From: Agapanthus africanus
Lineage: Eukaryota > Streptophyta > Magnoliopsida > Asparagales > Amaryllidaceae
Length of the DNA stretch: 64,000 nucleotides
NCBI GenBank assembly: GCA_030015575.1
Contig: CM057342.1
Coordinates: 619,161,348 to 619,225,347 of the forward strand
Reading direction: 5' to 3'
Shown: piece after piece, positions 49,501 to 62,002 of the stretch
Layout of the letters: the number at the start of each line of letters is the position of its first letter
How positions within the stretch are numbered: position 1 is the first letter of the stretch
Position numbers and translations under genes: made by a program
Notes under the pieces: generated by a model
The model's input: only the letters and a program-made list of their open reading frames with translations
The model's database searches: none
Told to the model about the DNA's origin: nothing

Positions 49501-51080
49501 GCCATGTCACGTACACCTTAGAAAATATTATTGCTTGACATAGCCTGTTAGCTAATAGTTTAGACATGATATTAGTGTACTTGCCGTATATGTTAGTTTA
49601 GACATTGTAGTTATTACCTGCTACTTCATGCATACTGTTATTCATTCTTATGCCGCATTCATGGATTCTTATGCATATATTCACTATTTTACGTGTTATT
49701 GAGGTTTTGGATTCGGATTTCCATGAGATTTTCTGGATTTGGAGGAAAACCGCAAAAACATAAATAAACCTTTTCTCTCTTTTAAAATAAAAAGTGCGGT
49801 TTTCCCATGATGTATGAGTCGTCCACCATGAGTTTGCTGATGGATTTCGAGACCCGCTTCGAGGAGTGGAGGAACCGTTTCGGGTACATGGTGGGCCCGG
49901 TGCGGTACCCCAGGGCAAGAGGATCGTGTTGTTGACGTTGAGCCTGGCAGGGGAGCACTACCGACCGGTGATATTACCCGACGCGTCGGATATCCGGAGG
50001 ATACCGTCGTGGACTTGAGATAGATGGTAGGGGCCGGTCTGGATTGACGGTGCCCTAGATATTGTTATTGAGATATTGAGGTACAGAGATTGTGATACAG
50101 AGATATCGAGATATTTGGACACTTGTTTTGTGTCGATGCTGGGCACTGTTTTATGCTGATTTCATTTATGGTACCTCACTTTTAAAATACAGAAATCTCA
50201 CTGATTTATGAAAGCAGTTTTTTTCAGTACATGCATTCTGTTTCATGCATTCATACATTGCTACCTGAGGCACTGACACAGCACATGGATTTACACTTGG
50301 GTTAGATATTTGCCCTAACCATTGTTATGGGTTGCTGGTTATTTATTTGAGGATATATTATGATCATTGACCTAGGATTGCGTTATTTATGCGATTTCTT
50401 TTCGTAGATGTTTTTCTATTCACGAGTTGGCAACTCACCCCCGTTGTGCCCCAGTTCTTGCAGGTTTGCCGTACAGTTTTCATTACGGCTTTGCTGGCAT
50501 AGTTTCTTTCGGGTGATTTGCTAGTAGGTGGGTTTACTTGTATCGTACCCCCATTATATATCTTGTATATCATTTTTCTGTTGTATCTAGAAGTTCCATC
50601 AACCAAACATGTATTTATTTTGAGATAGAGACCAGTGATGTTATTCCTTCGACCTTAGAGTCGCACGTTATATTTCTGTGGTTTTCTTGTGGTTTTGAGT
50701 TTCCTTTTAAATTTTGATTCTCGCCGTTGGCGTTGTATATTATATTGCTTGTGTGGTTGTGACCGTCGTTTGACGAAGAGCTAGCTCCCGCTTGGGGATG
50801 CCTTTTTATTGATTTCGTATACTATTCATATTGTATCCCGTTTGGGGGCCAGTATTTACAAAGGAGTCTCTGCCGAAATTTTCGGGAAATATCTGATGTT
50901 TTTTTAAAACCGCATAATTCGGCTTATGCTATTAAACTAATTGTTTTAAATTGGTTTTCCTTCACTCTACTACTGTTCTTGGTTTGGATTTCTGAGTTTT
51001 TCGGCTCACTTAGATTACGTACGCCTCGAGACGTTCGTAGTTTAAGTGCCGGTCATGTTCCGTACTTTCGGGACGTGACA
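46560..51080 (+). repeat. 3' LTR of LARD element 2 (4521 bp)
   Basis: Runs from TGTAACGTTTTG to GGGACGTGACA, then ATTAC. It is nearly identical to 29054-33580; a visible difference is a short tandem repeat of TGATTGATCCA near 47397-47419. It carries the hairpin near 49436-49501. Confidence 0.95.
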
Positions 51081-51085
51081 ATTAC

Positions 51086-51821
51086 ACATGACTAACCGTG
51101 TCTCGAGTTTGTCCGGATTCTGCTTTTTAACATAGGCCGGACAACCCCAAATCTTAATTCGTTTAAGAGGTGGTCTCTTCCCATACCATATCTCATACGG
51201 TGTGGTAGACACAGCTTTGGTTGGAACCCTGTTCAGTAGAAACGCTATAGTCTCCAATGCATGCTCCCAAAATTAGACGGGTAACTTAGCATCACTCATC
51301 ATGGAACGAACCATATCTAATAGGGTCCGATTCCGTCGTTCTGACACACCGTTGTGCTGTGGTGTGTAAGGAGGAGTGAGCTGAGAGAGAATCCCATTCT
51401 CTTTTAGGAAGTCTGCAAACTCTGTACTGAGATACTCTCCACCTCGATCTGATCAAAGCATTTTGATACTCAAGCCGGTTTGTTTTTCTACTTCAAGTTT
51501 ATATCCAGTGAATTTCTCGAAATCTTCGGACTTGTGCTTTAATAAAAATACATGACCGAATCTTGAGAAATCATCAATGAAAGTAATGAAGTAGGAAAAG
51601 TCGCCTTTATCCTGTGTAGACATTGGCCCGCATATATCACTATGTATGAGGCCTAAGAGCTCAGTGGCTCTTTCTCTGTGTCCTGTAAACGGAGTTTTGG
51701 TCATTTTACCCTTGATACAAGACTGGCAAGTCACATAAGATTTATATTCAAAGGGTTTTAAATATCCATCCTTATGTAACTTGTTTAGTCTTGTTTCGTT
51801 AATATGACCAAGTCTACAGTG
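51086..51821 (-). pseudogene. Copia integrase, 5' part
   Basis: Integrase inserts the element DNA copy into the genome. Just after the gag-protease stop, HCRLGH and CQSC form the HHCC zinc domain. The core follows: HSDICGPM with the first Asp, then SDRGGEY with the second, and the LPV-FWEHA, NRVPTKA and CPAYVKK blocks near 51257-51100. Stops occur at the Trp expected before HCRLGH (near 51820), at the Arg expected before SDRGGE (near 51450), and near 51275. The first two fit TGG to TAG and CGA to TGA transitions. At 51086 the LARD insertion breaks the gene; the tail continues at 29048. Confidence 0.93.
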
Positions 51822-53120
51822 CTAAAGAAAAGCTTCATTTATTTCTGAAAATTTTCTTTTAGAAGTGTGTTGTATGCTGAAAACTGTGTGTTGATTTAGA
51901 ACGTATATCCCGTTATTAAATGTACCATACCCAACCAACATTTGATTCAGATTAATGTTCATAACATTATTCTGCAATACAAAATTATATCCTTCATTGT
52001 TTAACAAAGAAACAGATATTATATTACAAAGCATACTAGGTACATAATAATATGGGTTCAAAACCAATATACATCCAGACGACAACCCCAAGTGATACTC
52101 TCCCACTGCAACTGTATGTACATTGGAACCATTTCCAACCCAGAGAGTATGGTCACCTGTCTTCAAAACCTTGCTATTTCTCAACCCCCGCATAGAATTG
52201 CAAATGTGAGAACCTGAAACGGTATCTAATACCCAGGAAGCAGAGTTTATTGAAAAATAGTTTTCTGTCACAAACACACCTGAAGCGGAAGCATCCCCAT
52301 ACTTCTTTTTCTTGAGATCCAAGTACTCAGTGCAATTGCGCTTCAAGTGTCCCACTTTGTGGCAGTGATAGCATTCCCCTTTCCCTGATTCCCCAGCCGT
52401 GGACTTGTCTTTCCCCTTAGCATTTTTGACTCTACCTTTAGGTTTAGTGGGTTTCTTCTTCATCTTTCCTTTGGCCTTGGCCTTCGGGCGAGAGGAGGAA
52501 GATGGCCCAACACTCAAAACGGGAGTCTTCACTGACTTGAGCGTGCTCTCTGTGCTCCTCAACATATTGAGGAGCTCAGGTAGTGACTTCTCCATGTTGT
52601 GCATGTTTAAGTTGACTACAAATTGAGCAAAAGCTGGGGAGAGAGACTGCAGAATAATATCAGTATATTGTTCATTGTCCATTGACCATCCAAGGTCCTC
52701 AAGCTCTTCTATAAGAGCTATCATCTTCAGAACACGGTCACCTACTGGTGTGCCAGGAGCCATCCGCGTCTGAAACAGCTTTCGTGACGCTTCGTATCGT
52801 AAGACACGTGATTGCTCCCAATACAACTCCTTTGTATGGAGAAATATGGATTGGACATCCATATTCTCGTGCTGCTTTTGATGTGTGTTATCCATCGATG
52901 CAAGCATGAGGCATTTGGCCGTGGCACAGTCAGCGTCCCATGTCTTGCGGACTTCAATATCCGCAACTGAAGATTTAGGACCTGGGACGGGCGGGGCTGG
53001 AGCCGTGAGGACATATGATACCTTATTATAAGTCAAGGCAATGTTAATGTTCCTCAGCCAGTCTTTATAATTTGTCCCATTCAGTTTATTTTTATCTAGT
53101 AGAAGCTTGAATCCTGTCAT
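51822..53120 (-). pseudogene. Copia gag-protease, 432 codons open
   Basis: Start ATG at 53120 gives MTGFKLLLDKNKLNGTNYKDW, the Copia gag N-terminus. Capsid-like helices follow to about residue 200, then a Lys-rich linker, and a CX2CX4HX4C zinc knuckle at C250, C253, H258 and C263. The protease motif WVLDTVSGSHICN starts at about 296 and has Val at the place of the DTG glycine. The reading frame ends at a premature TAG just before the integrase zinc domain. It is about as long as gag-pro in other Copia elements. Gag itself could still be made if the LTR promoter worked, but processing by its own protease is doubtful. Confidence 0.93.
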
Positions 53121-55524
53121 TGGTATCTGCCATTAAGAGAGAGAAAAGCATACACTCAGCGAAAGCTCTTGCAAAGATCATATTGGTTATTATCTTATCT
53201 AATCGATGTCTCCCACTGCTTTTATCAAATTTCCCTTCAAATCTTAAAAGGAAAACTAGCAAGGATTAATTACAGTCTACAACTTCGCTAACCGTTCAGC
53301 CAGGCCAGTGTCGGTACTTGAGAGAGGTTCCCCGTACTTTCACACGGACCTAATTAAAGTAAACCTCATCTTCCCAGAGGTGTAGCCCCATTACAACTTT
53401 CTAGACACCTAATAGGTTAGCTAATTCTAAAGTGCAAAACTCTCCTAGGAGAAACTATTGCTCACAGTGTGATCGGGATCCAACCATCATATGGAAGGTA
53501 TGCAATCTCATTGCAAATTTCAATTCTTGAAACTCCCGATATGGTTTTTACCCCTAGCACTCATCACCTTGACTATAATCAACATATCATAAGCACTAGT
53601 CAAGTTCTACCCGTCATTTCTTGATTAATCAGATCCACTCATATGACCCTTGACGATGATCAACATAATCACTTGAATGTCCTAACTAATCACATCTTGT
53701 AGAAAGACATCACTTAGCTACCGTACACTACGCCTTGACTATAATCAACATACATAGCACGAATACTAAGTACTCTAATTCCTAAAATGACGGAGGGTTG
53801 CGGATGGTTTTTAAGAAAACCTTTAATGCTTTGAACTTGATATTGTCATAGAATCAAATGGTTTTCAAAAGGAGTGGCTTAATCTCCACAATTTTGAAAT
53901 GTAGCTTTTTCTCAAAAAGCCGAGTGGTTTTCAAATCTGATTCTACAACATTTTTTTAGGTTTATTTTCTTTACATTAATCATATTAATGTAGTCCCATC
54001 ATTTAAGTCCTTAAGCCATCACAGAAAAGAAACGAAAATACAACGTACGCTTATACCAACCGCATTCGCCACAATGTTCCGTTATGCATCGTTAGGTTAC
54101 TTAACTAACGGCATACCGGGACGGGACTAGTACAGGTGCAAAACATAAGCAACGCCTACTATATATCTCATATATAATATTGCATTCGTCTCAGATATAT
54201 CAAGCGATCACATCATAGAATATAGGCAGCACAAACACATATATGATCATATAAGATATACTAGGATTTCCGTATTTTGTATTTAGCCAACGATAGAAAA
54301 TACGGATTCCACGGTCGTGATGAATAGCCAATCCCACACCCTAGACTCCTACGAGAGCGGCAAGTGACCCTACCAATTCTGGAGTTAGGAAACCCGGTCT
54401 CGACACCTCGAGATGGTCTCCCACTGGACCCCATAACCCGGTCACTTGTGCTCTCCACCTTGGGTCTATCCTAATGCGGAAAAGTAAATAATATACATCA
54501 ATGGTGACATCACCCTTAACCCGGATGTGCCCCAAATAAAAGAATATTACATACAAATGAATTTTACATGAATGAAAAGAAAAACTCTCATCTCACATAA
54601 ACCCCCCGGCCATTCGATCACGATGATCCTATACATCATAGCACAGCAACACATAACATCACATGTCATCAACGTAAGCAAGTACGCGTACCCCAATTGT
54701 CGTTGAAATATAGCAACGAAACCAGCGATATCACATACTACACTTACGGTCGCAGAACAGATATCATATACCAAGACGATGTTAAACGTTTCGATCGAAT
54801 CAACAAACACCCACAAATTACCCTGAAGAGCTCAACACTTGAGCAAAGTTAAAGTACCCAAAAACGTGCCACAGTACCTATGATCCAGCCGTAGAAGGGC
54901 CAAACTAACGCTTCACCTATGACACCGCGGAACTACGGCAAACCCTAAGGTTCAGTCGCGGTTCCGAGGGCATAGAATCGAGTTAAGGTTTTTGTTCTTC
55001 TATAGGGTCCATAGAGTTACTTGCACGACCATCGAATATAATTAACTTAAGAAAATTCCAACACTTGGAAATTTTCAGCGAGGGTAATGGGAGGGTGATT
55101 GATGTTCGTTCGAACTGTCAAACATCGTCAAGTTACTAATACAATGCTAAAAAATACAAATACGAAATACTCCGCAAAGAGTCCATTCCCAAATTAACAT
55201 CACAAGCAATTCTGGACTACCCAAACAATACCAAAAACCCCAGATCATGAGTAATAGAGCACTGGTGCAATACGAGGAGGAGGGGAGCACAAACGGCCGG
55301 CGTCGCCGGAATTCAAGGCCTAGTGCTCGACCAAAATCTGAGCCCCCCTTCGTATTTCACCTGTGTTCTTAAAATACCATAAATGCCACTCTGAAGTTGT
55401 TAAAATAATTTTTAAACCACTTTTTAAAAAATTTCCAGAGAGCGTTTTCTAGGGTTTCTAAAACCGTATTTTTGCGGAGTTTTTCGGTTTCGTATTATCG
55501 TAAAATCATCTAGGTTTCTAGTTA
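53121..55524 (-). other. Leader of the split Copia
   Basis: 2.4 kb without a supported ORF between primer site and gag. The gag-proximal half is homologous to 1372-3441, including the conserved block at 53319-53420. At 54870-55040 lies a stretch also found inside LARD element 1 (19570-19740), with the CGCGGAACTRCGGCAAACCC core. Confidence 0.7.
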
Positions 55525-55537
55525 GGCTCTGTTACCA
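55525..55537 (-). other. Primer-binding site of the split Copia
   Basis: The minus strand reads TGGTAACAGAGCC, one base off the usual TGGTATCAGAGCC, and directly abuts the LTR. Confidence 0.9.
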
Positions 55538-57594
55538 TGAAGGGATTTCCTTAGCACCACTACTAGAGTTTGGTAGTATCACACATGCCATATTTAAAAA
55601 TTAGAGGGTGCTAAAGAAACTAACCTAGGGATCAAACTAGAAAAACTAAGGTAACACAAAATCTAACACATACCACAAGTAGTTTAGTACTAGATAAAGA
55701 GAATACAACCTTTGTAGCTCCCTTTGCTAGACTCCTTGGCTACTTGGAAGTTGGAAGAGGCTTTCTTGAGATCCTTCAAGTCCACGATGATCCACCCGGA
55801 GTCCTCTTTGTCCAAGCTCAAAGCTCCACTTGATCAAAAGATGATGTTGAAGATAACACTCTAAACTAATGGGCAAGAGTAGTATAGAATGATGGTGTGG
55901 TTTGTTTTCTCACTTCAAAACCCTAACTTGATCACTATCTTACTCACTAATGAAAGCAAGAGAGCAAGAGAGAGGAGGAAGAAGATAATGGCAAATGAGA
56001 GCTCAAGATAATGAAAGAGATAATGATAAAAATGAGAATAGAAATTATATATAATTTCTACTCTCATTCTTAACTCAAGTTAATAAATATCTAGATATTT
56101 ATTTTGGAGCTCTAATGGCCATGGAAAGATAACTCATGGTTTACTTAAGGTTTAGTGAAGGAATAAAATAATCAACCATGAATAATTATCCATTTCCATT
56201 AATCTCAAAAAAATAAATACAAATATATTTACTAACATGTGAGTCTTATATTGCCACCATCTAGTGTATCAAAAACCATGACACACATGTGTATGCATGT
56301 ATGTGTGCATGCACATCTATATGTGCATCAATGTAAACATGTGCATACATGCATGCATACAACAAAAGACAAAAGGGTCTAAAGTGAAAAAGCTAATGGT
56401 CAATGTTAAATCAACATTTGATTTAACAAACGGGTTATATCACATATGACCCGACCAATAGTAAACCGCCCGATTAATATATGGTATCACATATGCGCAT
56501 TTAATCGAGTCCCCGCGCATATCTCATATGCACTCCACATCGTTTCGCCTGGGCTAGGTAACTCTATTGTGGGACTCTAAGACTCGTCAATACGCCGGCG
56601 GTGGGTGATAATCATATAAAACACCTTCAAGCCGCAAGAGGTCAGCTAAACATAACGGCCATCCGGGTATTGAACGATCAGAAGAAAATAAGCGAGCCTG
56701 TCAAAACTCCCATCGAGCCAACCGGCAACACTACCGTACAGTCCGGTCTCGTCGTCAGATATGCTGCATATCGAGTCTAGGGATGGTAACGTTGACCCCA
56801 ATAACTCAATAAGTCATGCCGATGAATGGTCTATAATAGATCGATAAACTACTGATAACACTTATTATTAAATCTCAACAGCCCTGGTCAATGACTTACT
56901 GATATAGCCAATCGAGCACTGCACAATATCAACCCTCAATACCGGGAGATACGAAACCCCTCCTATCACTCATCGTCTCCATGTGTCTCGGGACTGTACC
57001 CAAAAGCCACCTGTTTGCACGACTCAGTAGAGCCGTGGTAGGGTGGTAATCAAAGTACAGTGGGAGAACACATAAGACTTTATGACGATCTCGGATCTAC
57101 AGACCAACATGTACCAGTGTCACGTAAGAACTGCTATCTGTCGATAGATATAATACCATATAAGAGTCCTCGGTGAGTCCGTCCAGTGTACCCAGTCTCC
57201 ACTGAGCACCCGCATATGATCTCGATGTCAAACATCAATGGATGTGGGAACATCCATCACCCATCATATGGGTCTAGTATCATACATGCTAGTCTACTCT
57301 GGAATATCGATGCCCCGTCTCGATATACCCACGACTAGGGACATTTCAGGATATGCTTATAAACTACTATGTCCTACTAGTATGATCTACTTCACAATCA
57401 CAGTAGTAAAGCAGATATCCTCAGGGCTTTATCAACATGTGCAAATGAATAAAAGCATGATCAAGTGTACATGTCAGATAAAGAGTAACCAGATAGCATA
57501 CTATCATGTCGAGCAAGAATGTACACTGAATATATATACGTATAAATACATCCACTATCATATAATGGCCTCTAGGGCATACATATATCCAACA
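55538..57594 (-). repeat. 5' LTR of the split Copia (2057 bp)
   Basis: Plus-strand ends TGAAGGGATTTCC and CCAACA. Direct repeat of 25089-27146 with scattered substitutions. It would drive transcription leftwards on the minus strand; a TTATATATAA stretch near 56043-56056 is a possible TATA region. Confidence 0.95.
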
Positions 57595-58020
57595 AACACT
57601 TCAAATCAATTCTTTTCCACATACATTTATCTATGCCCACTTGTTCAAGCCACTTGTGTACCCACTTACAAGACACAATGATGGTGTTTGCAACTTGATG
57701 TCTCATGATGGCTCATACCCACTTGATCCATTATGGTTCGTGCATGAATTTGATATTGTATCATGTTGGACCAAACTATATATTTTTTTGTACACAACTT
57801 TATTTTGTTTGCAAAACTCAATGACTTGATCTGTTATCTATCTCGTTTGCAGTTCCGGCTAAAAAACCATCGTTTCTATTAATGTTGTGTAACGTTTCCA
57901 GTGTTTTTGTCTGTGTACCTGTAATCTGTACTAATGAACAGACACAGATTAAACAACACTGTTTATTGACAAAATGATAGGAAATAAGCGGTATTAAAAT
58001 GTAATAAATCATGCCGAACA
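57595..58020 (-). repeat. LTR of the layer-2 element, right copy
   Basis: Ends at 58020 in GCCGAACA; 57757-58020 aligns with 9182-9447. The left limit is uncertain because the split Copia is inserted at 57595 and no primer site was recognised. It is the 5' LTR of a minus-strand element whose 3' LTR is at the left of the window. Confidence 0.7.
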
Positions 58021-59149
58021 CTTTCCCTCGCAACATGAAGGGTAACAATGCGATTTGGGTTATTGTGGATTAACCCACCAAGTCGGCTCACTTTATTCCA
58101 TCCGAGTTGACCTGTCAACTGAGACGTTAGAAAGTATATGGAGATGAGTATAAATCTCAAATATGATTTATTCCTTCAAGATGTACCATATTTGATACCC
58201 ATAAACTCATGTAGGAGATCGTGAGATTACATGGAGTGCCTGCTTGTATCGTCTCCGATCGTGATACGAGATTCCGATCATAATTCTGGTGGAGTCTGCA
58301 AGCTAGCCTGAGAACGAGTCTGAATTTCAGCACGACATATCATCCATAAACAGACAGACATTCCAAGCAAACAATTCAGATCCTGGAAGACATGCTGAGA
58401 GCTTGTATGTTAGACATCGGAAGTTCGTAGGAAGATCACCTACACTTTGTGGAGTTTTCTTATAACAACAGCTACCAGGCAAGTATTTGGATGGCACCAT
58501 TCGCAGCCCTCTACGGACGGAAGTGTCGTTCCCCGCTGAGTTGGGACGACGTTCGAGATCGTGAACTCCTTGGACCAGAGATGATCATGGCAACTATGGA
58601 TGTAGTTCGCACGATCAGGGAAAAGATGCGCATAGCCTAAGACCAACAGAAACATTGGGTAGATGCAAAGCGTCGACACCTGGAGTTCCAACTTGGAGAG
58701 CATATATTCCTGAAGATCTCTCCAAACAGAGGAGTGATACGTTTTGTCAAGAAGGGTAAATTCAGTCCAAGATACATAGGACCGTTCGACAAACTAGAAT
58801 GAGTTGGAGAAGTGGCATACCGTTTAGCACTAACACCCTCATTAGAAGGAGTGCACAACGTGTTCCTCATATCCCAACTATGACAATATATGAGCGACCC
58901 CAGCCACATACTTGATCACTCAGAGATCACTGTACAGACCGATCTGACTTATGAGCAGTAGCCAGTCGAGATCTTGGATCAAAAGGTTGAAGACCTTACA
59001 GAATAAGGAAGTGAACTTGATTAGGGTGATGTGGAGAAAAGCCTCAGTAGGAGAATCGACATGGGAGAAAGAAGATGATATTCGTGCACGATAACCTTAT
59101 CTATTCGAAGATTAGTCCTTTATGTAAATTTCGAGGACAAATTTTTTGT
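58021..59149 (+). pseudogene. Chromovirus (Ty3/Gypsy) integrase and chromodomain remnant
   Basis: The plus strand begins within integrase (AIWVIVD, TKSAHFIP near 58050-58100). It continues through the third catalytic region to EFSYNNSYQASIWMAPF and ALYGRKCRSP (58450-58530), DVVRTIREKMRIA, the GPF and VHNVF blocks near 58780-58870, and SDPSHILDHSEI. A chromodomain-like C-terminus (PVEILD) follows to about 59100. Chromodomains steer integration to heterochromatin in this clade. Stops and indels are frequent, for example after EKMRIA at 58638. The 5' part (gag to RT) is outside the window, separated by the element ending at 58020. Confidence 0.92.
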
Positions 59150-59162
59150 AAGGAGGGTAGAA
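59150..59162 (+). other. Polypurine tract of the chromovirus
   Basis: AAGGAGGGTAGAA right before the LTR start TGTAAGGAC; the preceding TTTCGAGGACAAATT encodes the end of pol. Confidence 0.92.
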
Positions 59163-62002
59163 TGTAAGGACTTTGAAATCCCTGTACAGAAGTATTTGTT
59201 TAAGTGTATAAAAAAGGGTATTTCAGCCTTTTGTGGAATTATAAGTTAAATTTGTTTAACAAAAGCAAGAAGTAAGTTGTAGCTTACTAGTAAAGCCTTT
59301 ACACTGCTGTGGCATGTGTGATCAAATCCTTTCAGTCCTAATTATTTTTAAGATTTTTTTTCTTTTTATTTTTCGGAAGCCCAAGAGTTGCACGTGCAAT
59401 TCACGGAGAAATGAAAAGTTTCAGAAAAATCAAACAGGTACAAAGAGGAGTAAACACCAATCTAAGCACGTGGTATGAATCTCGATGCAATTGCTCCAAT
59501 CTCGACCGCCCAAAATCCCCCTTGGACCGCTACCAACGGTTGGAACTCCCCCATTCGACTCCGTTCTTTGCACACATGCCTCTTTAGCTCTCCTCTACTT
59601 CCCTGCACTGTTTGATTTCCCTGCAATTAAACAGTGACATTCAATTCATCATTTATCACCCATTTTAATTCTTTTAATCCAATTTTTAATTCCCAAACCC
59701 TAAATTCTTCATTATAAATACCACACCACTTCCCTAGCTCTCCTCTATTCTGAAATTCTGTAAAAAAAAGTCCTCAAAACTCTCTAAGTACAAGTGGAGT
59801 TAAGACTAGTCAAAGAGGGTTAGCGATCAAGCTTCTTTTGTTGAAGATCGGAGTTGTTTCCGGAGCCACCACGACGCCACGGAGCCCCCTATCCCTTTCT
59901 TACCCTCTTCCTAACACTACTCAACCAGTAAGTCCCTTCATCTCTCTCTCTATTTTCACTTCGAAATAATTTTTAAAATACATCAACAAAGTGGAGTTAG
60001 CGCCGATATAATATTTTTATTTACATTTTTAATCCATTTGATTAGCAAATTAGGTCAAACTAATATCCTAACAGCTCTCTTAACCTTATTCACATCATTT
60101 AGCTTTTAGTGTAATAAAATTTTCCATGATAAATAATCATACAATGAATGTTTCAGAAAAATACCATGAACTTTAGTATAACCGTTATTTCGATAATTAG
60201 CATAAATACCTTTAGGAAAATTCACGGGATAACGACCTACCCCATACGCACACTTTTGATTCATAGCACGAGGCTTAGATATTTGGTTAATTTAAGAGAA
60301 TACGTTTTCAATTAAATACCATCACTTCTATAAAAAAAATATGTTTTTGTATATTTTTAAATTCTTGGCAATTACGCCTCTACAACTCTCGTTAGGGGAC
60401 CCGCTAATGGATGATGCAGATTATCTCACATCCTTGGGATAGTAGAGTGAGATGCAGAGCTTCTCATGGAGTATTTGGTCTCGAAGGAAATAAAAATACG
60501 ATTTTTAAGAAATACGACTTTTCTAAACAAAACGATCTTTGAAAATTTTATATAAAACTACCAATCCATATTTTCAATAAAAACAACTTGTGAAATTATA
60601 TTTTAATAAAATATCATCAAGTTTCCAAAAGATCTAGTTTTCATAAAAATACCATAAACTTTTAAAAACTAGGTTTTATCACTAAAACACCATCTAAATT
60701 AAAATACATGTTCATGAAAACTTTAAATATTATAAATCACCCTCGAGGTTTATTTCTAAACAATATTATTATTTTTCATAAAACCCCTTAGAGAAATAAA
60801 AACAATGTAAACAAACAATATCAAATATTAAGGACTCTAGATTAATATAGGCTTAAACGGTATCATTTCTCTTGAGCCCCTGGGAGCCGGAGAAAGTGAG
60901 TGATTTCCTATTTAGGTTAGACAACTTAATGGAGTTGTCAAGTGGCAATTGTCTTGGAAAAAGACACAAATCCTGCCGTCCATGTACAACAGTTGCCCGA
61001 TTACTCCCGAACCTAAGAAATTCAAGAATTAAATCCTTTCATAAGATTCTGACTCCAACCTGAATCCAAACTCAAACTAAAATCCAAAATCAAATACAGA
61101 CTTGAATACTTGATCATGAACCTGAACACTCGAATTCAAATATCAAACTCAAACTTGAATATATAACTCGACTTGACCGAACCATGATTATAACTTGACA
61201 TGAACTTGACATGAATACCTGTATACATGATTACATCTTGAACATGAACCTGTACATTTTATATCCATGGATTTGGCCAAGACTTGTAATATTAATCTAT
61301 ACAATACAATACGTGGGGATAAAGGGATAGATTGGTACGGAACGTATATCGTGGCATGAGAGGTTACTTTAAAAGACACCTACATGAATTCACGTGCCGT
61401 TGTCAAATGGGTTATGACGGGGCCTTATACTATATATTGCTATAGTCCACGGGGTAAGATGGACTCCTCTCGTATACATGAATAGCTTCTTTATCAAACT
61501 ACAAATAACCACGTTAGAATAACTATCTTATACCTGTGAATGATCATATAAAACTTTACCGTCCACTGTCATTTGGTTTCTATTCACATTACATACTATC
61601 TTCTCTTACTTCATTTGGGACTTACCCAATGCTAGTTCACTGACGACATTCCTCCATATTTTCTTTCTTTAGAATGTTCGTCAGGAGGACCGGACTCTGA
61701 GGACATAGAGCCGAGCCAGGAGGACTTGGACCAGTTTGCTACTCAGCCAGACTATTAGTTTCTTACTACATGTACTTATTTTTATTATGCCATTGTTTAG
61801 GCATGTGCATTATTATTGTATCTTTTATTTCTAGACAGTTGTATGTAAAGTTGAATGTAAATAAAGTTGCTTTTTCATTTTATTACTCTTGTCATTCTTG
61901 CTCATTGTTATATTGCTTAATTACGCTTAACGTATTTTTATAGTAATACATTGTGGGCTTGCCACGTCACCGTTTTCGTCTACTGGGAAGCGGGGCATGA
62001 CA
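59163..62002 (+). repeat. 3' LTR of the chromovirus (2840 bp)
   Basis: Bounded by TGTAAGGAC and GGGGCATGACA. TATAAATA at 59713-59720 is a good TATA box and AATAAA at 61860-61865 a possible polyadenylation signal, though these would place most of the LTR in R. The interior is AT-rich, especially 60050-60830, without a supported ORF. It is followed at 62003 by the integrase of an opposite-strand Gypsy element; TGTTG (62003-62007) is the expected target duplication. Confidence 0.88.
59713..59720 (+). promoter_or_regulatory. TATA box in chromovirus LTR
   Basis: TATAAATA about 550 bp into the LTR, followed by a C-rich stretch, fits a plant LTR promoter. The assignment is by sequence only. Confidence 0.5.

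Larger units (their letters stand above)
29054..51080 (+). mobile_element. LARD-like LTR retrotransposon, 22 kb, TSD ATTAC
   Basis: Perfect target duplications ATTAC at 29049-29053 and 51081-51085 flank direct LTRs of 4527 and 4521 bp. Primer site (33585-33596) and polypurine tract (46545-46559) read on the plus strand. Without the nested Copia (33637-43638) the element is about 12.0 kb, close to the 11.5 kb of LARD element 1. No retroviral protein domain is recognisable. It landed inside the integrase coding region of the split Copia, and the frame is continuous across the junction when one ATTAC is discounted. Confidence 0.96.
25089..57594 (-). mobile_element. Copia retrotransposon split by a 22 kb insertion
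   Basis: Two direct LTRs (25089-27146 and 55538-57594) flank a minus-strand Copia of about 10.5 kb once the 29054-51085 insertion is discounted. The flanks CACAC (25084-25088) and AACAC (57595-57599) are a target duplication with one mismatch. The order on the minus strand is 5' LTR, primer site, 2.4 kb leader, gag-protease, integrase, RT, RNase H, polypurine tract, 3' LTR, which is the Ty1/Copia order. Several in-frame stops and a frameshift make it defective. Its LTRs differ visibly more than those of the elements nested in it, consistent with greater age. Confidence 0.95.

Noticed and set aside
57238..57681. Open frame of 147 codons, with a counterpart at 26611-26964
   Set aside because: It lies across the LTR end and flank; the counterpart differs in length and frame, so it is not conserved coding sequence.
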